The notes beneath the pieces were generated by a model. That model was not told the DNA's origin, made no database searches, and saw nothing but the letters and a program-made list of their open reading frames with translations. From Acidobacteriota bacterium (GTDB taxonomy: Bacteria > Acidobacteriota > Thermoanaerobaculia > Multivoradales > JBCCEF01): DNA of 64,000 nt. Shown here one piece after another: positions 48,142 through 59,533 of this stretch. Made by a program: the position numbers and the translations under genes. The DNA is taken from the NCBI GenBank assembly GCA_039028635.1, contig JBCCHV010000015.1, positions 1 to 64,000 of the forward strand. The letters are read 5' to 3'. Positions within the stretch are counted from its first letter, which is position 1, and every line of letters starts with the position of its first letter.

Positions 48142-49773
48142 ATGTCGAACGCCATCTTTCAGACGCCGCCGCCGCGCAACGAGCCGGTCCGAAGCTACGC
48201 CCCGGGCTCTCCGGAACGGGCTTCCTTGAAGGCCCGGGTCGGCGAGATGCGGGGCGAGAAAATCGAGATTCCGCTGATCATCGGCGGCCAAGAGGTGCGC
48301 AGCGGCGATACCGTCGAGGCGGTCTGTCCGCATGATCACGGTCACGTCCTGGCGACCGTTCACCAGGCGGCGCCGGAGCACGTGGCGCAGGCCGTCGAAG
48401 CGGCCGGTGAAGCCTGGCGGGAATGGTCCGAAATGCCCTGGGAAGGGCGCGCCGCGGTCCTCCTCAAGGCGGCCGATCTGCTCGCCGGTCCTTGGCGCGA
48501 CACCCTCAACGGCGCCACCATGCTCAATCAGTCGAAGACCGCCCACCAGGCGGAGATCGACTCGGCCTGCGAGCTGATCGATTTCTGGCGCTTCAACGCC
48601 GCCTTCATGCGCCAGATCTACACCGAGCAGCCGGCCTCCTCGCCGGGCATGTGGAACCGCCTCGAGCATCGACCCCTGGAGGGCTTCGTGTTCGCCGTGA
48701 CGCCCTTCAACTTCACCGCTATCGGCGGCAACTTGCCGACGGCGCCGGCGCTGATGGGCAACGCCGTGCTGTGGAAGCCGGCGACCACCGCGGTGGTCTC
48801 GAACTACTACATCATGCGCCTCCTCGAGGAGGCCGGTCTGCCGCCTGGCGTGATCAACTTCCTGCCCGGTCGCGGGCGCGCCGTCGGCGATCCGGTGATG
48901 GCTCGGCCGGAGATGTCGGGAGTTCACTTCACCGGCTCGACGGCGGTCTTCCAGTCGATGTGGAAGACCATCGGCGACAACGTCGCCAGCTACCGCTCGT
49001 ACCCTCGTCTGGTCGGCGAGACCGGCGGCAAGGACTTCGTCTTCGCCCATCCCTCGGCGGACGTCGAGAGCCTCGCCGTGGCGCTCGTCCGCGGCGCCTT
49101 CGAGTTTCAGGGGCAGAAGTGCTCGGCGGCTTCCCGGGCCTTCGTTCCGCGCTCCCTGTGGCCGCGCCTGGAGGCTCGGCTGGCGGACCTCGTCGGTCAG
49201 ATCTCGGTCGGCTCGCCGCTCGACTTCCGCAACTTCATGGGGGCGGTCATCGACGCTTCCGCCTACCGCGACATCATGGGCTATATCGACTACGCCAAGG
49301 ATGCGCCGGAGGCCGACGTCATCCTCGGTGGCAACGGCGACGACTCGCAGGGCTACTTCATCGAGCCGACGGTGGTGGTCGCTCGGGATCCCTCCTTCAA
49401 GCTGATGTGCGAGGAGATCTTCGGCCCGGTGTTGACGATCTACGTTTACGAGGACGACGACATCGAGCAGGCCCTGCGCGACTGCGATCAGGGCAGCCCC
49501 TACGCCCTCACCGGTGCCATCTTCGCGCGCGATCGGCGGGTCATCCAGCGGCTGGCGGCGGCCCTGCGTCACGCCGCCGGCAACTTCTACATCAACGACA
49601 AGCCGACCGGTGCAGTGGTCGGCCAGCAGCCCTTCGGCGGCGGCCGCGCTTCGGGCACCAACGACAAGGCGGGCTCGATGCTCAACCTGCTGCGCTGGGT
49701 CTCGCAGCGCACCATCAAGGAGACCTTCGTACCGGCGACTGACTTCCGCTATCCCTTTATGGCGGAGGAGTAG
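48142..49773 (+). CDS. pruA: L-glutamate gamma-semialdehyde (1-pyrroline-5-carboxylate) dehydrogenase
   Basis: This 543-residue aldehyde dehydrogenase oxidises glutamate semialdehyde to glutamate in proline and arginine breakdown. AVTPFNFTAIGGNL (near 192), HFTGSTAVFQ (near 260), GETGGKDFVF with the catalytic Glu (near 292), FQGQKCSAASRAF with the nucleophilic Cys (near 325) and EEIFGPVLTIYVY (near 423) follow the mono-functional PruA/RocA type. A proline dehydrogenase gene is not adjacent. The end overlaps the convergent EamA gene by 17 nt. Confidence 0.94.
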   Translation: MSNAIFQTPPPRNEPVRSYAPGSPERASLKARVGEMRGEKIEIPLIIGGQEVRSGDTVEAVCPHDHGHVLATVHQAAPEHVAQAVEAAGEAWREWSEMPWEGRAAVLLKAADLLAGPWRDTLNGATMLNQSKTAHQAEIDSACELIDFWRFNAAFMRQIYTEQPASSPGMWNRLEHRPLEGFVFAVTPFNFTAIGGNLPTAPALMGNAVLWKPATTAVVSNYYIMRLLEEAGLPPGVINFLPGRGRAVGDPVMARPEMSGVHFTGSTAVFQSMWKTIGDNVASYRSYPRLVGETGGKDFVFAHPSADVESLAVALVRGAFEFQGQKCSAASRAFVPRSLWPRLEARLADLVGQISVGSPLDFRNFMGAVIDASAYRDIMGYIDYAKDAPEADVILGGNGDDSQGYFIEPTVVVARDPSFKLMCEEIFGPVLTIYVYEDDDIEQALRDCDQGSPYALTGAIFARDRRVIQRLAAALRHAAGNFYINDKPTGAVVGQQPFGGGRASGTNDKAGSMLNLLRWVSQRTIKETFVPATDFRYPFMAEE

Positions 49774-50701
49774 AAGGGCGCCGGGGGAGGACCGTCGCCA
49801 CCGCCAGGCCGGCGAGGGCGAGGCCTCCTCCCAGCCATTCCAGGGGCAGGATGCGGAAGGTGAAGACGGCCGGCAGAAGGCTCGCCAGGGCGGCCTTCGA
49901 GAGCAGCGTCATCGGCGGATTGAGAAACACCGTCAGGCCCACCGTGGAGGCCGGCAGGGAGCGCAGCAGGTAGGTCCAGAGGGCGAATCCCAGAACCGTG
50001 GCGAGCAGCGACAGGTAGAGGACGGCGGCCCAGCCGGTGCTGTCGAGGGCGACCATCTCGGGCAGCCCCTTGAACGGCGCGATGGCCAGCAGGGGGAGGG
50101 TGCCGAGGCTGATCGGCAGGTAGGTCAGCAACAGCGGTGAGACCTCTCGGGTCAGCGGTTTGCAGATCACTGAGTAGATCGACCAGGACAGCGGTGCCAG
50201 AGCGGTGACGGCGACCATCAGACCGTAGTTGCCGCCGGTCGGGTGGGCGGCGGCGATGGTCGCCATGCCGAGCAAGGAGAGGGCCAGGCCGGCGAGCTTC
50301 TGCGGCGTCTTGCTCTCGCCGAGGAAGATCACCGACAAGACCAGGATGAAGAGCGGCGCCAGGGCGGTGGTGATCGAGGCGATGGGGGCGGCGACGCCAT
50401 GCTCCTGGCCGAGAAACAGGCAGAGGTTGTAGATCGGCACCACCAACAGGCCGCAAAGGGCTAGCCGAAAGCCGTGACGGCGCAGCAGAGCGATCGATTC
50501 GCGGGGCCGAAACCCGAAGCAGTAGAGCGAGCACACCAGGCCCGACGGCAGGGCGCGGGCGACGGTCAAACCGACGGCGTCGAAGCGCGCCGCCGACAGC
50601 TCGGCGCCGAGCAGGTAGCCGATGGCGATGAAGGTATTGCTCCAGATGGCGAACAGGCCGAGGGCGATGACGATCGCGGCCCAACCCGGCAGGGTCTTCA
50701 C
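49757..50701 (-). CDS. EamA/DMT superfamily transporter
   Basis: This 314-residue protein has about ten membrane helices in two EamA halves (about 15-145 and 160-295). VPIYNLCLFLGQEHG, TALAPLFILVLSVIFLGES and FALWTYLLRSLPASTVGL are typical of drug/metabolite exporters. The substrate is unknown. The GTG start lies 10 nt after the stop of the second EamA gene upstream, so the two are probably cotranscribed. The two proteins are clearly different in sequence and could work alone or as a pair. Confidence 0.88.
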   Translation of the reverse strand: MKTLPGWAAIVIALGLFAIWSNTFIAIGYLLGAELSAARFDAVGLTVARALPSGLVCSLYCFGFRPRESIALLRRHGFRLALCGLLVVPIYNLCLFLGQEHGVAAPIASITTALAPLFILVLSVIFLGESKTPQKLAGLALSLLGMATIAAAHPTGGNYGLMVAVTALAPLSWSIYSVICKPLTREVSPLLLTYLPISLGTLPLLAIAPFKGLPEMVALDSTGWAAVLYLSLLATVLGFALWTYLLRSLPASTVGLTVFLNPPMTLLSKAALASLLPAVFTFRILPLEWLGGGLALAGLAVATVLPRRPSTPPP

Positions 50702-50711
50702 GAGTCCGCCT

Positions 50712-51614
50712 TCACGACTTCACCTTCAGGGCGGGTTTCTCGACCGCGCCGCCGAGGGAAATCCAGCCGATGCCGGCAATCACCGTCGCCACCCCCAGCC
50801 ACTGCACGGCGGCGAGCTGCTCGGCGAAGAGCAAACGCCCCCAGAGGACCGTCAAGAGCGGTTGGAGGAGCAGGAGAATCGAGGTCTCGAGGGCCGGCAG
50901 GCGCGGCAGGGCGCGCGAGATCAGGAGCCAGCCGACGCACTGCGAGACCAGCGCGAAGGTCACCAGCCAGCCGTGGCTCGGCCAGCTCGGCACGAGCTCG
51001 AGGCCGCCGTCGGCGAAGCCGATCAGCAGGCTGGTGACGGCGGCGGCGAAGGTGGCTTCGAAGAGCGGTCCGACGGCCGGTGCGGCGCGGCGGTTCGAGC
51101 GTCGGAAAAGCAGCAGGAAGGCGGCATAGGTGACGCCCGTGAGAATGCCGTAGACGACCCCGGACCAGGGGTCCGAGCCGTAAGCGCGGCGATCCCCGAG
51201 GCCCGAGATCAGGACGACGCCGCCGAGCACCAGAGGCAGGGCGATGAGAGCGCGGCGGGCCGGTCGTTCGCCGAGCAGCCACCAGGCGGCGAGGGCGACG
51301 AAGACGACCTGGGTGTTGCCGAGGACGGTGGCGAGGCCGGCGCCGATCTGGGCGATGGCGCGGTGCCAAAAGGCGAAGTCGATGCCGAGGAAAACGCCGG
51401 CGAGGAGGGCGAGGGCGCGCTCGCGGCGGCTGCGCTGGTCGTCGCGACGGCGTCGCCAGGCGAGCAGGCCGAGGACCGGCAGGGCGTAGGCGACGCGGAA
51501 GAAGGCGGTGGTGGAGAAGGACTCGTCGGCCAACCGCACGAAGATGGCGGAGAAGGAGATGCCGACCACGCCGACGACGGCGAGCAGGCGAAGGCGAGGC
51601 GGGGGAGCGACCAT
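50712..51614 (-). CDS. EamA/DMT superfamily transporter
   Basis: This 300-residue protein has ten predicted membrane helices. LLAVVGVVGISFSAIFVRLAD opens the first EamA repeat, and a second repeat begins near residue 155. ALLAGVFLGIDFAFWHRAI and FALVSQCVGWLLISRALPRL are family blocks. The substrate is unknown. The ATG at 51614 is preferred because TACAGT, a likely -10 box, lies 10 nt upstream and would overlap the alternative GTG at 51626. It is divergent from the acyl-CoA mutase gene. Confidence 0.87.
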   Translation of the reverse strand: MVAPPPRLRLLAVVGVVGISFSAIFVRLADESFSTTAFFRVAYALPVLGLLAWRRRRDDQRSRRERALALLAGVFLGIDFAFWHRAIAQIGAGLATVLGNTQVVFVALAAWWLLGERPARRALIALPLVLGGVVLISGLGDRRAYGSDPWSGVVYGILTGVTYAAFLLLFRRSNRRAAPAVGPLFEATFAAAVTSLLIGFADGGLELVPSWPSHGWLVTFALVSQCVGWLLISRALPRLPALETSILLLLQPLLTVLWGRLLFAEQLAAVQWLGVATVIAGIGWISLGGAVEKPALKVKS

Positions 51615-51624
51615 GGCGCCGCGC

Positions 51625-51630
51625 ACTGTA
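51625..51630 (-). promoter_or_regulatory. Candidate -10 box (TACAGT) for the EamA pair
   Basis: TACAGT on the minus strand ends 10 nt before the ATG at 51614, again fitting a leaderless-type start with no Shine-Dalgarno. Confidence 0.35.
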
Positions 51631-51677
51631 GCGCGTTTTCGACGGCCCTGCGAAGCTTTCGGCCGGCGCCCTTCGGC

Positions 51678-51683
51678 TATACT
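51678..51683 (+). promoter_or_regulatory. Candidate -10 box (TATACT) for the acyl-CoA mutase gene
   Basis: GGCTATACTGG contains a good -10 hexamer about 92 nt before the ATG at 51776. The gene also has its own Shine-Dalgarno (AAAGGAG), so this message would carry a normal leader. Confidence 0.4.
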
Positions 51684-51775
51684 GGAAAAGAGAAAAACCT
51701 CGCCTTCGGCGGGCGGAGCGGGCCTCCTGAGGGGAGTGCCGTCGGCCGAGCGAAGGGGTGCGAAAGGAGCCTGCG

Positions 51776-53527
<1,752 letters not shown>

Positions 53528-53606
53528 GGCCCGCGCCAGCCCCTGGCAGGACCTTGCGAATTCCCGCTTTCGCTTGGGAAATAGGGTATTTACGTCCGCC
53601 GACCTC

Positions 53607-53615
53607 TGCTACAAT
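53607..53615 (+). promoter_or_regulatory. Extended -10 promoter (TGCTACAAT) for the B12 subunit gene
   Basis: TG-C-TACAAT is nearly identical to the box before rimO and ends 8 nt before the ATG at 53624. The small mutase subunit may therefore be transcribed separately, and without a leader, from inside the operon. Confidence 0.5.
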
Positions 53616-53623
53616 CCCCGGCC

Positions 53624-54016
53624 ATGAGTGAGCGAAAGCACCGTATCCTGATCGCCAAGCCGGGCCTCGATGGCCATGACCGGGGAGCCAAGGTGGTGGC
53701 GCGGGCCTTGCGCGACGCCGGCTACGAGGTGATCTACAGCGGCTTGCGGCAGACTCCGGAGCAGATCGCCACCGCCGCCCTGCAAGAGGACGTCGACGGC
53801 GTCGGGCTGTCGATTCTCTCCGGTGCCCACAATGCTCTGCTGCCGGAGGTGGTGCGGCTGCTGCGCGGTGAAGGTGCCGACGACATGCTGGTTTTTGCGG
53901 GCGGGATTATCCCCGACAAGGACATCGCCGGCCTCAAGGAGGCGGGCATCGACGAGATCTTTCTACCGGGGACGCCGACCGGCAAGATCGTCGAATATTT
54001 GAGAGCCCGGCTCTAG
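53624..54016 (+). CDS. Cobalamin-binding subunit of the acyl-CoA mutase
   Basis: This 130-residue B12-binding domain has the base-off motif [10 protein letters not shown] with the cobalt-ligating His near residue 16. [21 protein letters not shown] and [13 protein letters not shown] follow as in methylmalonyl-CoA mutase C-termini. It completes the mutase encoded 97 nt upstream. Neither a MeaB-type chaperone nor an epimerase gene is nearby. It has its own likely promoter. Confidence 0.94.
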   Translation: MSERKHRILIAKPGLDGHDRGAKVVARALRDAGYEVIYSGLRQTPEQIATAALQEDVDGVGLSILSGAHNALLPEVVRLLRGEGADDMLVFAGGIIPDKDIAGLKEAGIDEIFLPGTPTGKIVEYLRARL

Positions 54017-54074
54017 GCTCGCCTCCCCGCGGGGACGGCCTCGAGCCCAGGATGGCGCCGGGACGGAGGGTGTG

Positions 54075-55130
54075 ATGAGCAAGAAGATTTTGCTGGCCGA
54101 CGACAGTGTCACGATCCAGAAGGTCATCGAGCTGACCTTCATGGACGAAGACTACGAGGTGACGGCCGTCAGCAACGGGGACGAGGCCCTGAGTCGTCTC
54201 GACGAGATGACGCCGGACATCGTGATCGCCGATGTCCACATGCCGGGTGCCAATGGTCTGGAGGTCTGCCGGCAGTCGAAAGCGAAGCTTCCCGAGGTTC
54301 CGGTGTTGCTGCTGGTCGGTACCTTCGAGGCCTTCGACGACAGCGAAGCCCAGGAGGCCGGAGCCGATTCCCATCTCAAGAAGCCCTTCGATTCGCAGGA
54401 GCTGCTGCACGTCGTCGGCGAAATGCTCGCCGGTGGCGGCGAGGCCGTCGAAACGACGGAAGAGGCGGTGACCGAAGAGGACGCCGCTCCGCCGGTCGAG
54501 GCGGTGACCGCCGAGGCGACGGGCCAGGTCGAAGAGCCGGCGCCGGATCCTCAGGCCCAGGAAGAGGTCGCCGTCGACGATCAGAGCGAGGATGTCTTCG
54601 CCCTGCCCAGCGAGGCGGCGACGCCGGCAGCGGATTGGGGCTTCGGTTCGGAGGCACAGCCCTTCTCCCTCGGCGGGGAGGAGGACCCCTGGGCGGCGAG
54701 CGGCGAGACCCAGGTGCAGCCGCCGGTGAACGAAGCGACCGAGGTCGAGGCCGAGGCGAGCGCCGAGCCGCCGGCGGCCATCGAGGAGCCGGTCGCTGAC
54801 GAGCCAGCCGCCGGGGAGCCTGCCGCCGAGGAGCCGGCCATCGAGGTCACCCCGGTCGAGTCGGCGGTCGTCGAGGAACCGGCCGAAGAGGCCGCAGATG
54901 TCGCCGCCGAAACGGTCTTCGCGGCACCCGCCGTCGAGGAGCCGGAGGTCGCGGCCACGGCCGGTGATGCCGGCAGTCTTTCCGATGCCGATGTCGACCG
55001 GATCGCGCGGCGGGTGGCCGAGCTGGTCGGCGACCGCATGGCCCGTGAGGTCGCCTGGGAGGTCATTCCCGATCTCGCCGAGGTCGTGATCAAGGACCGC
55101 CTGCGCGAGCTCGAAGGCCAGCTCGACTGA
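54075..55130 (+). CDS. Response regulator with Pro/Glu/Ala-rich linker and C-terminal helical domain
   Basis: This 351-residue protein has a receiver domain at residues 1-120: acidic LADDS near 9, phospho-Asp in VIADVHMPGANG near 54, and LKKPF near 104. Residues about 125-295 form an acidic low-complexity linker with repeats such as EEPAIEV and EPAAEEPA. The last 50 residues (LSDADVDRIARRVAELVGD, then WEVIPDLAEVVIKDRLREL) form conserved-looking helices and not a DNA-binding output domain. No histidine kinase is adjacent. Similar regulators occur in Acidobacteria and delta-proteobacteria; the output is unknown. Confidence 0.85.
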   Translation: MSKKILLADDSVTIQKVIELTFMDEDYEVTAVSNGDEALSRLDEMTPDIVIADVHMPGANGLEVCRQSKAKLPEVPVLLLVGTFEAFDDSEAQEAGADSHLKKPFDSQELLHVVGEMLAGGGEAVETTEEAVTEEDAAPPVEAVTAEATGQVEEPAPDPQAQEEVAVDDQSEDVFALPSEAATPAADWGFGSEAQPFSLGGEEDPWAASGETQVQPPVNEATEVEAEASAEPPAAIEEPVADEPAAGEPAAEEPAIEVTPVESAVVEEPAEEAADVAAETVFAAPAVEEPEVAATAGDAGSLSDADVDRIARRVAELVGDRMAREVAWEVIPDLAEVVIKDRLRELEGQLD

Positions 55131-55300
55131 GCTGACGGTTCCCGCCGCTCGGTACGACCGCGGGTGGGGTGCCGTCCTCGGTACCCGGGCCCGCGGCGAT
55201 CCGTTCGCGACCGCCTGCCGGACTCCGCTCCGTGATCTGTGCCCGGAGCACTCCATTGCAAGCCTCCCTCCGTATCGAAGCCTGAAAGGATGACTGTCCC

Positions 55301-57940
55301 GTGACCACGGCGAGCCCGCAACCGATGGACAAGCGATTCGATCCCGCCAGCTACGAGCGGCGCTGGCAGCGCTATTGGGCCGAGCAAGGAGTCTTCGAGG
55401 TGCCGGTGCCGTCCGAGCGGCCCGGCTACTGCATCATGATTCCGCCCCCCAATGTGACCGGCAAGCTGCATATGGGACATGCCCTGCAGTCGACGCTGCA
55501 GGACCTGTTGACCCGTTGGATGCGGATGAAGGGTCGCAACGCCCTGTGGCTGCCGGGGACCGACCACGCCGGCATCGCCACCCAACTGATGGTCGAGCGC
55601 CAGCTCGCCGAGGAAGGCGTGAAGCGTGAGGAGCTCGGCCGCGAGGCCTTCCTCGAGCGCATGTGGGAATGGAAGGCCGAGTATCACGACAACATCCGGC
55701 GGCAGCTCGAGATCCTGGGGGCGAGCTGCGACTGGAGCCGGGAGCGTTTCACCCTCGACGAGGGGCTGTCGCAGGCGGTCGGCGAGGCCTTCGTGCGCCT
55801 CTACGAGGAGGGCCTGATCACCCGCGGCGAGTACATGGTCAACTGGTCGCCGGTGCTCGATACGGCGATCTCGGACCTCGAGGTCGAAATGAAGACCGTC
55901 GAGGGCAAGCTCTACCACATCGCCTACCCGGTGGCCGGTGGCGACGAGCGCATCGTGGTGGCGACGACCCGTCCCGAGACCATGCTCGGCGACAGCGGCG
56001 TTGCGATGCATCCGGAGGACGAACGCTATGCCCACCTCCGCGGGCAGAGCGTCGACCTGCCGCTGGTCGGCCGGATCATTCCCTTCATCGAAGACGAGCT
56101 GGTCGACCGCGACTTCGGCACCGGCTTGGTGAAGGTGACGCCGGCCCACGATCCCAACGATTTCGAAATGGGGCAGCGCCACGGCCTCGAGCAGATTCAG
56201 GTCATCGACCGGCGCGGCCGGATGACCGCGGCGGCCGGCGAGGACTTCGCCGGCCTCGACCGCTTCGAGGCGCGCGCCCGGGTGGTGGCGGCTCTCGAGG
56301 CCGAAGGCCTGCTGGTCAAGGTCGAAAAGCACCTCCACAACGTCGGCCACAGTCAGCGCAGCGGTGAGCCCATCGAGCCGCTGATCTCGACGCAGTGGTT
56401 TTGTGACGTGTCGTCGATGGCGGCGCGCGCCCTGGTGGCGGTCGACGGCGGCGACATCGAGCTGGTGCCGGCGACCTGGGGCAAGACCTGGAGCCACTGG
56501 CTCGAGAACATCCGGCCGTGGTGCATCTCGCGTCAGCTGTGGTGGGGCCATCGGGTGCCGGCCTGGTACGACGGCGAGGGCCGCTGCTTCGTGGCGCGCA
56601 GCCGGGAAGAAGCCGAGGAGCAGGCCGGAACCAGCGAGCTGGAGCAGGATCCGGATGTCTTGGATACCTGGTTTTCGTCCGGCCTGTGGCCGATGTCGAC
56701 CCTCGGCTGGCCCGAGGAGACGGCCGATCTCGAGACCTTCTATCCCACCGATGTGCTGGTCACCGGCTTCGACATCCTGTTCTTCTGGGTCGCCCGCATG
56801 GCGATGTTCGGTCTGCACTTCACCGACCAAGTGCCCTTCCGCCAGGTGCACCTCACCGGATTGGTGCGCGATGCCGAGGGCGTCAAGATGTCGAAGACCA
56901 AGGGCAACGTCCTCGATCCCGCCGAGCTGGTCGAGGACTACGGCGCCGACGCCCTACGCTTCACCCTGGCGATTCTCGACACGCCCGGCAACGACATTCC
57001 CCTCGACCTCGAGCGCATGGCCGGTTACCGCGCCTTCGGCAACAAGATCTGGAACGCCACCCGCTTCGTGCTGACGCGGGTCGAAGGAGCGCGACTGCGG
57101 GACGACTTTTCCGGTGACGACCTGGCGGCGCCGGAGCGCTGGATCCTGTCGCGCCTGGCGGAGGCGTCCGAGGTGGTCAATGGCAAGCTCGAGATCTTCC
57201 GCTTCGACGAAGCCTGCCATCGCCTCTACCACTTCTTCTGGGGTGAGCTGTGCGACTGGTACATCGAGCTCTGCAAGCCGTCCTTCTTCGGCGAAGCGGT
57301 GCGGCCAGCGGTGGGCGACGTCCTGCTGACAGTGCTCGATCGCAGTCTGCGATTGCTCCACCCGGTGATGCCACACCTCACCGAGGAGCTCTGGCACCGC
57401 CTGCCGGGACACCAGGAGGTGCACCCGGTCTCCCTCGCCCTGGCGCCCTATCCCGAAGGCCGGCCCGACTGGCGCGATGTCGAGACCGAAGCCCGCATGG
57501 ATTCCCTGATGGAGATCGTCACCCGCCTGCGCACCCTGCGGGCCGATCAGCCGAAGGACGGCGTACGCGCTTACCTGAGCTGCGACGACGCGGCGCTGGA
57601 GGAGTTCTTGAGCGCCCAGGCACCGCTGGTGCGCTCTCTGGCGCGGGTCGACGAGGTGGTTCTGGGAACGCCCCCGGAGGGCGCCGTCGGCGATCGGGTG
57701 GCCGGAGCCCAGGTGGCGTTGGAGATTCCGGAGCGCACCCTCGGGGACGACGAGCGCGAGCGCCTGGGTCGGGAGCTGGCCAAGCTCGAAGGCGAGATCG
57801 CCGGCGCCGAGAAGCGTCTCTCCAACGAGCAGTTCCTGGCCAAGGCACCACCCGCGGTGGTCGCCGGGAACCGTCAGCGCTTGGCCGAGCTGTGCGAGCG
57901 CCGCGATCAGATCTCCGCCACTTTGGGGAGCGAGGGATGA
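55301..57940 (+). CDS. valS: Valyl-tRNA synthetase
   Basis: This 879-residue class I synthetase charges tRNA-Val. It has [16 protein letters not shown] (HIGH equivalent) near residue 47, the editing domain with [13 protein letters not shown] near 225, [17 protein letters not shown] near 407, [14 protein letters not shown] (KMSKS) near 527, the anticodon-binding domain, and a C-terminal coiled coil ([20 protein letters not shown]). The GTG at 55301 has AAGGA 10 nt upstream; an ATG at 55325 is an alternative. birA follows 19 nt later. Confidence 0.97.
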   Translation: MTTASPQPMDKRFDPASYERRWQRYWAEQGVFEVPVPSERPGYCIMIPPPNVTGKLHMGHALQSTLQDLLTRWMRMKGRNALWLPGTDHAGIATQLMVERQLAEEGVKREELGREAFLERMWEWKAEYHDNIRRQLEILGASCDWSRERFTLDEGLSQAVGEAFVRLYEEGLITRGEYMVNWSPVLDTAISDLEVEMKTVEGKLYHIAYPVAGGDERIVVATTRPETMLGDSGVAMHPEDERYAHLRGQSVDLPLVGRIIPFIEDELVDRDFGTGLVKVTPAHDPNDFEMGQRHGLEQIQVIDRRGRMTAAAGEDFAGLDRFEARARVVAALEAEGLLVKVEKHLHNVGHSQRSGEPIEPLISTQWFCDVSSMAARALVAVDGGDIELVPATWGKTWSHWLENIRPWCISRQLWWGHRVPAWYDGEGRCFVARSREEAEEQAGTSELEQDPDVLDTWFSSGLWPMSTLGWPEETADLETFYPTDVLVTGFDILFFWVARMAMFGLHFTDQVPFRQVHLTGLVRDAEGVKMSKTKGNVLDPAELVEDYGADALRFTLAILDTPGNDIPLDLERMAGYRAFGNKIWNATRFVLTRVEGARLRDDFSGDDLAAPERWILSRLAEASEVVNGKLEIFRFDEACHRLYHFFWGELCDWYIELCKPSFFGEAVRPAVGDVLLTVLDRSLRLLHPVMPHLTEELWHRLPGHQEVHPVSLALAPYPEGRPDWRDVETEARMDSLMEIVTRLRTLRADQPKDGVRAYLSCDDAALEEFLSAQAPLVRSLARVDEVVLGTPPEGAVGDRVAGAQVALEIPERTLGDDERERLGRELAKLEGEIAGAEKRLSNEQFLAKAPPAVVAGNRQRLAELCERRDQISATLGSEG

Positions 57941-57959
57941 ATCGACGCGGGGCTCGGGA

Positions 57960-58745
57960 ATGAGCTCGCAGGTCGATCTGGCGGCCTTCGAGGCGGCCTT
58001 CGCGGCGCAGGCCGGCTTACCCAGCTGGGTGATCCTGCCGCGTCTCGATTCGACCCAGCGGCTGGCCCGCCGCATCGTCGACGAGTATCACCAGGAGTGC
58101 AGCGAGCCCCCCGCGATGCTGATCTCGGCCCTCGAGCAGACCGGCGGCCGGGGCCGTCGAGGCAACCGCTGGGAGAGTCCGGCGGGGGGTGGAGTCTATG
58201 TCACCTTGGTGCTGTCGCCGGTTTCTCGGCAGGCTCTGCCGTTGCTGCCCATGGTGGTGGGAACGGCCCTCTGCCGGAGTCTCGCCGAGTGGTGCGGTGA
58301 CGAGCCCTGTCGCCTCAAATGGCCCAACGATCTCTTTTGGCGCGGTGCCAAGCTGGGGGGAATCTTGATCGAGAGCAAGGTCGGTGACGACGGTCCCTCG
58401 GCTCTGATTGGCTTCGGCGTCAACTATCTCGCTCCGGCAGGGCTGCCGGCGGCGGCCTTGAGCCAGCTCGGCGCTGCCGTCCCGCCGCTCCCTCGAGTCG
58501 CTGGAAAGCTGGCGGCGGATGTCTGGCGGGCGGTTTCGCAGCCCCTCGATGGGGCCACCGTGAGCGCCGACTACGTTCAGCATTCCCTGCACCGGAAAGG
58601 TGACGAAATTGCCTGGCGTCACGGCGAAGACAGCGGAACCGGGCGTTTCCTGGGATTCGACGAGCGCGGTTTCCTGCGTCTCGAAGACTCGACCACCGGC
58701 CAGGAACGGGCGTTGGCCGCTGCCGAGGTCACGGAGCCGTCATGA
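57960..58745 (+). CDS. birA: Biotin--[acetyl-CoA carboxylase] ligase BirA, without repressor domain
   Basis: This 261-residue enzyme attaches biotin to carrier proteins. The substrate site GGRGRRGNRWESP is near residue 61 and CRLKWPNDLFWRGAKLGGILIE near 118, followed by the small C-terminal SH3-like domain (GTGRFLGFDERGFLRL). There is no N-terminal helix-turn-helix, so it is a group I ligase that does not regulate biotin genes. The stop overlaps coaX by 4 nt; the birA-coaX pairing is common. Confidence 0.94.
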   Translation: MSSQVDLAAFEAAFAAQAGLPSWVILPRLDSTQRLARRIVDEYHQECSEPPAMLISALEQTGGRGRRGNRWESPAGGGVYVTLVLSPVSRQALPLLPMVVGTALCRSLAEWCGDEPCRLKWPNDLFWRGAKLGGILIESKVGDDGPSALIGFGVNYLAPAGLPAAALSQLGAAVPPLPRVAGKLAADVWRAVSQPLDGATVSADYVQHSLHRKGDEIAWRHGEDSGTGRFLGFDERGFLRLEDSTTGQERALAAAEVTEPS

Positions 58746-59533
58746 ACCCTGCCGCCAAGCGCCCCCTCATTCTGGTCGATGTCGGCAATACCAACACCGT
58801 CTTCGGCATCGATCGTGGCGAAGACCTGCTCGAGAGCTTTCGTCTCTCCACCGACACGGAGCGCACGGCGGACGAGTACGGCGCGCTGTTGCTCCCGCTG
58901 TTCGATCGCTTCGGAGTCGATCCTGGCGATGCCGAGGCGGTGGTGGTGTCGTCGGTGGTGCCACCGCTCCAGCCGACCCTCGATCGGCTGGCGCGACGCT
59001 TCTTCGGTCAGGAGCCGCTGTTCGTCGAGCCGGGGGTGAAGACCGGCTTGCCGATTCGCTACGACAATCCCGCCGAGGTCGGGGCCGATCGCATCGTCAA
59101 TGCGGTGGCCGCTCGCGAGCTCTACGGCTCGCCGGTGGTGGTGGTGGACTTCGGAACCGCCACCACCTTCGACGTCATCAATCAGGCCGGCGAGTACACC
59201 GGCGGCATCATCACGCCGGGGATCTCGATCTCGGCCGAGGCTCTCTTCGCCCAGGCTTCGCGCCTCTATCGGGTCGACGTCCGGCGGCCGGACCAACTGG
59301 TGGGACGAACCACCGCCGGCGCCATGCAGTCCGGCATTTACTACGGCTACATCGGCCTCGTCGACGGCATTCTCGAGCGCCTTCTGCGGGAGGTCCCGGG
59401 ACCGCCCAAGATCGTCGCCACCGGCGGGCAGGCGGAGCTCATTGCCGGCGGCTCGCGCTACATCGAAACGGTGGATCAGCGCCTCACGTTGCTCGGCCTG
59501 CAGCAGATCTACGCGCGCAATCGGGAAAGCTGA
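58742..59533 (+). CDS. coaX: Type III pantothenate kinase
   Basis: This 263-residue ASKHA-fold kinase carries out the first step of coenzyme A synthesis. It has ILVDVGNTNTVFGI at the N-terminus, VEPGVKTGLPIRYDNPAEVGADRI near residue 98, VVVDFGTATTFDVI near 132 and GRTTAGAMQSGIYYGYIGLVDGI near 185. It overlaps birA by 4 nt and the next gene by 1 nt. CoA supply links loosely with the acyl-CoA mutase and mevalonate genes nearby. Confidence 0.95.
   Translation: MNPAAKRPLILVDVGNTNTVFGIDRGEDLLESFRLSTDTERTADEYGALLLPLFDRFGVDPGDAEAVVVSSVVPPLQPTLDRLARRFFGQEPLFVEPGVKTGLPIRYDNPAEVGADRIVNAVAARELYGSPVVVVDFGTATTFDVINQAGEYTGGIITPGISISAEALFAQASRLYRVDVRRPDQLVGRTTAGAMQSGIYYGYIGLVDGILERLLREVPGPPKIVATGGQAELIAGGSRYIETVDQRLTLLGLQQIYARNRES

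Noticed and set aside
55131-55300. Possible T-box riboswitch before valS (a GGTGGGGTGCCG stretch)
   Set aside because: It only loosely resembles the T-box core, without a recognisable stem I specifier loop or antiterminator/terminator pair, and is probably ordinary G+C-rich leader.
55290-55304. Four-codon mini-ORF overlapping the valS GTG
   Set aside because: Its ATG lies inside the AAGGA ribosome site for valS, so it is most likely chance.
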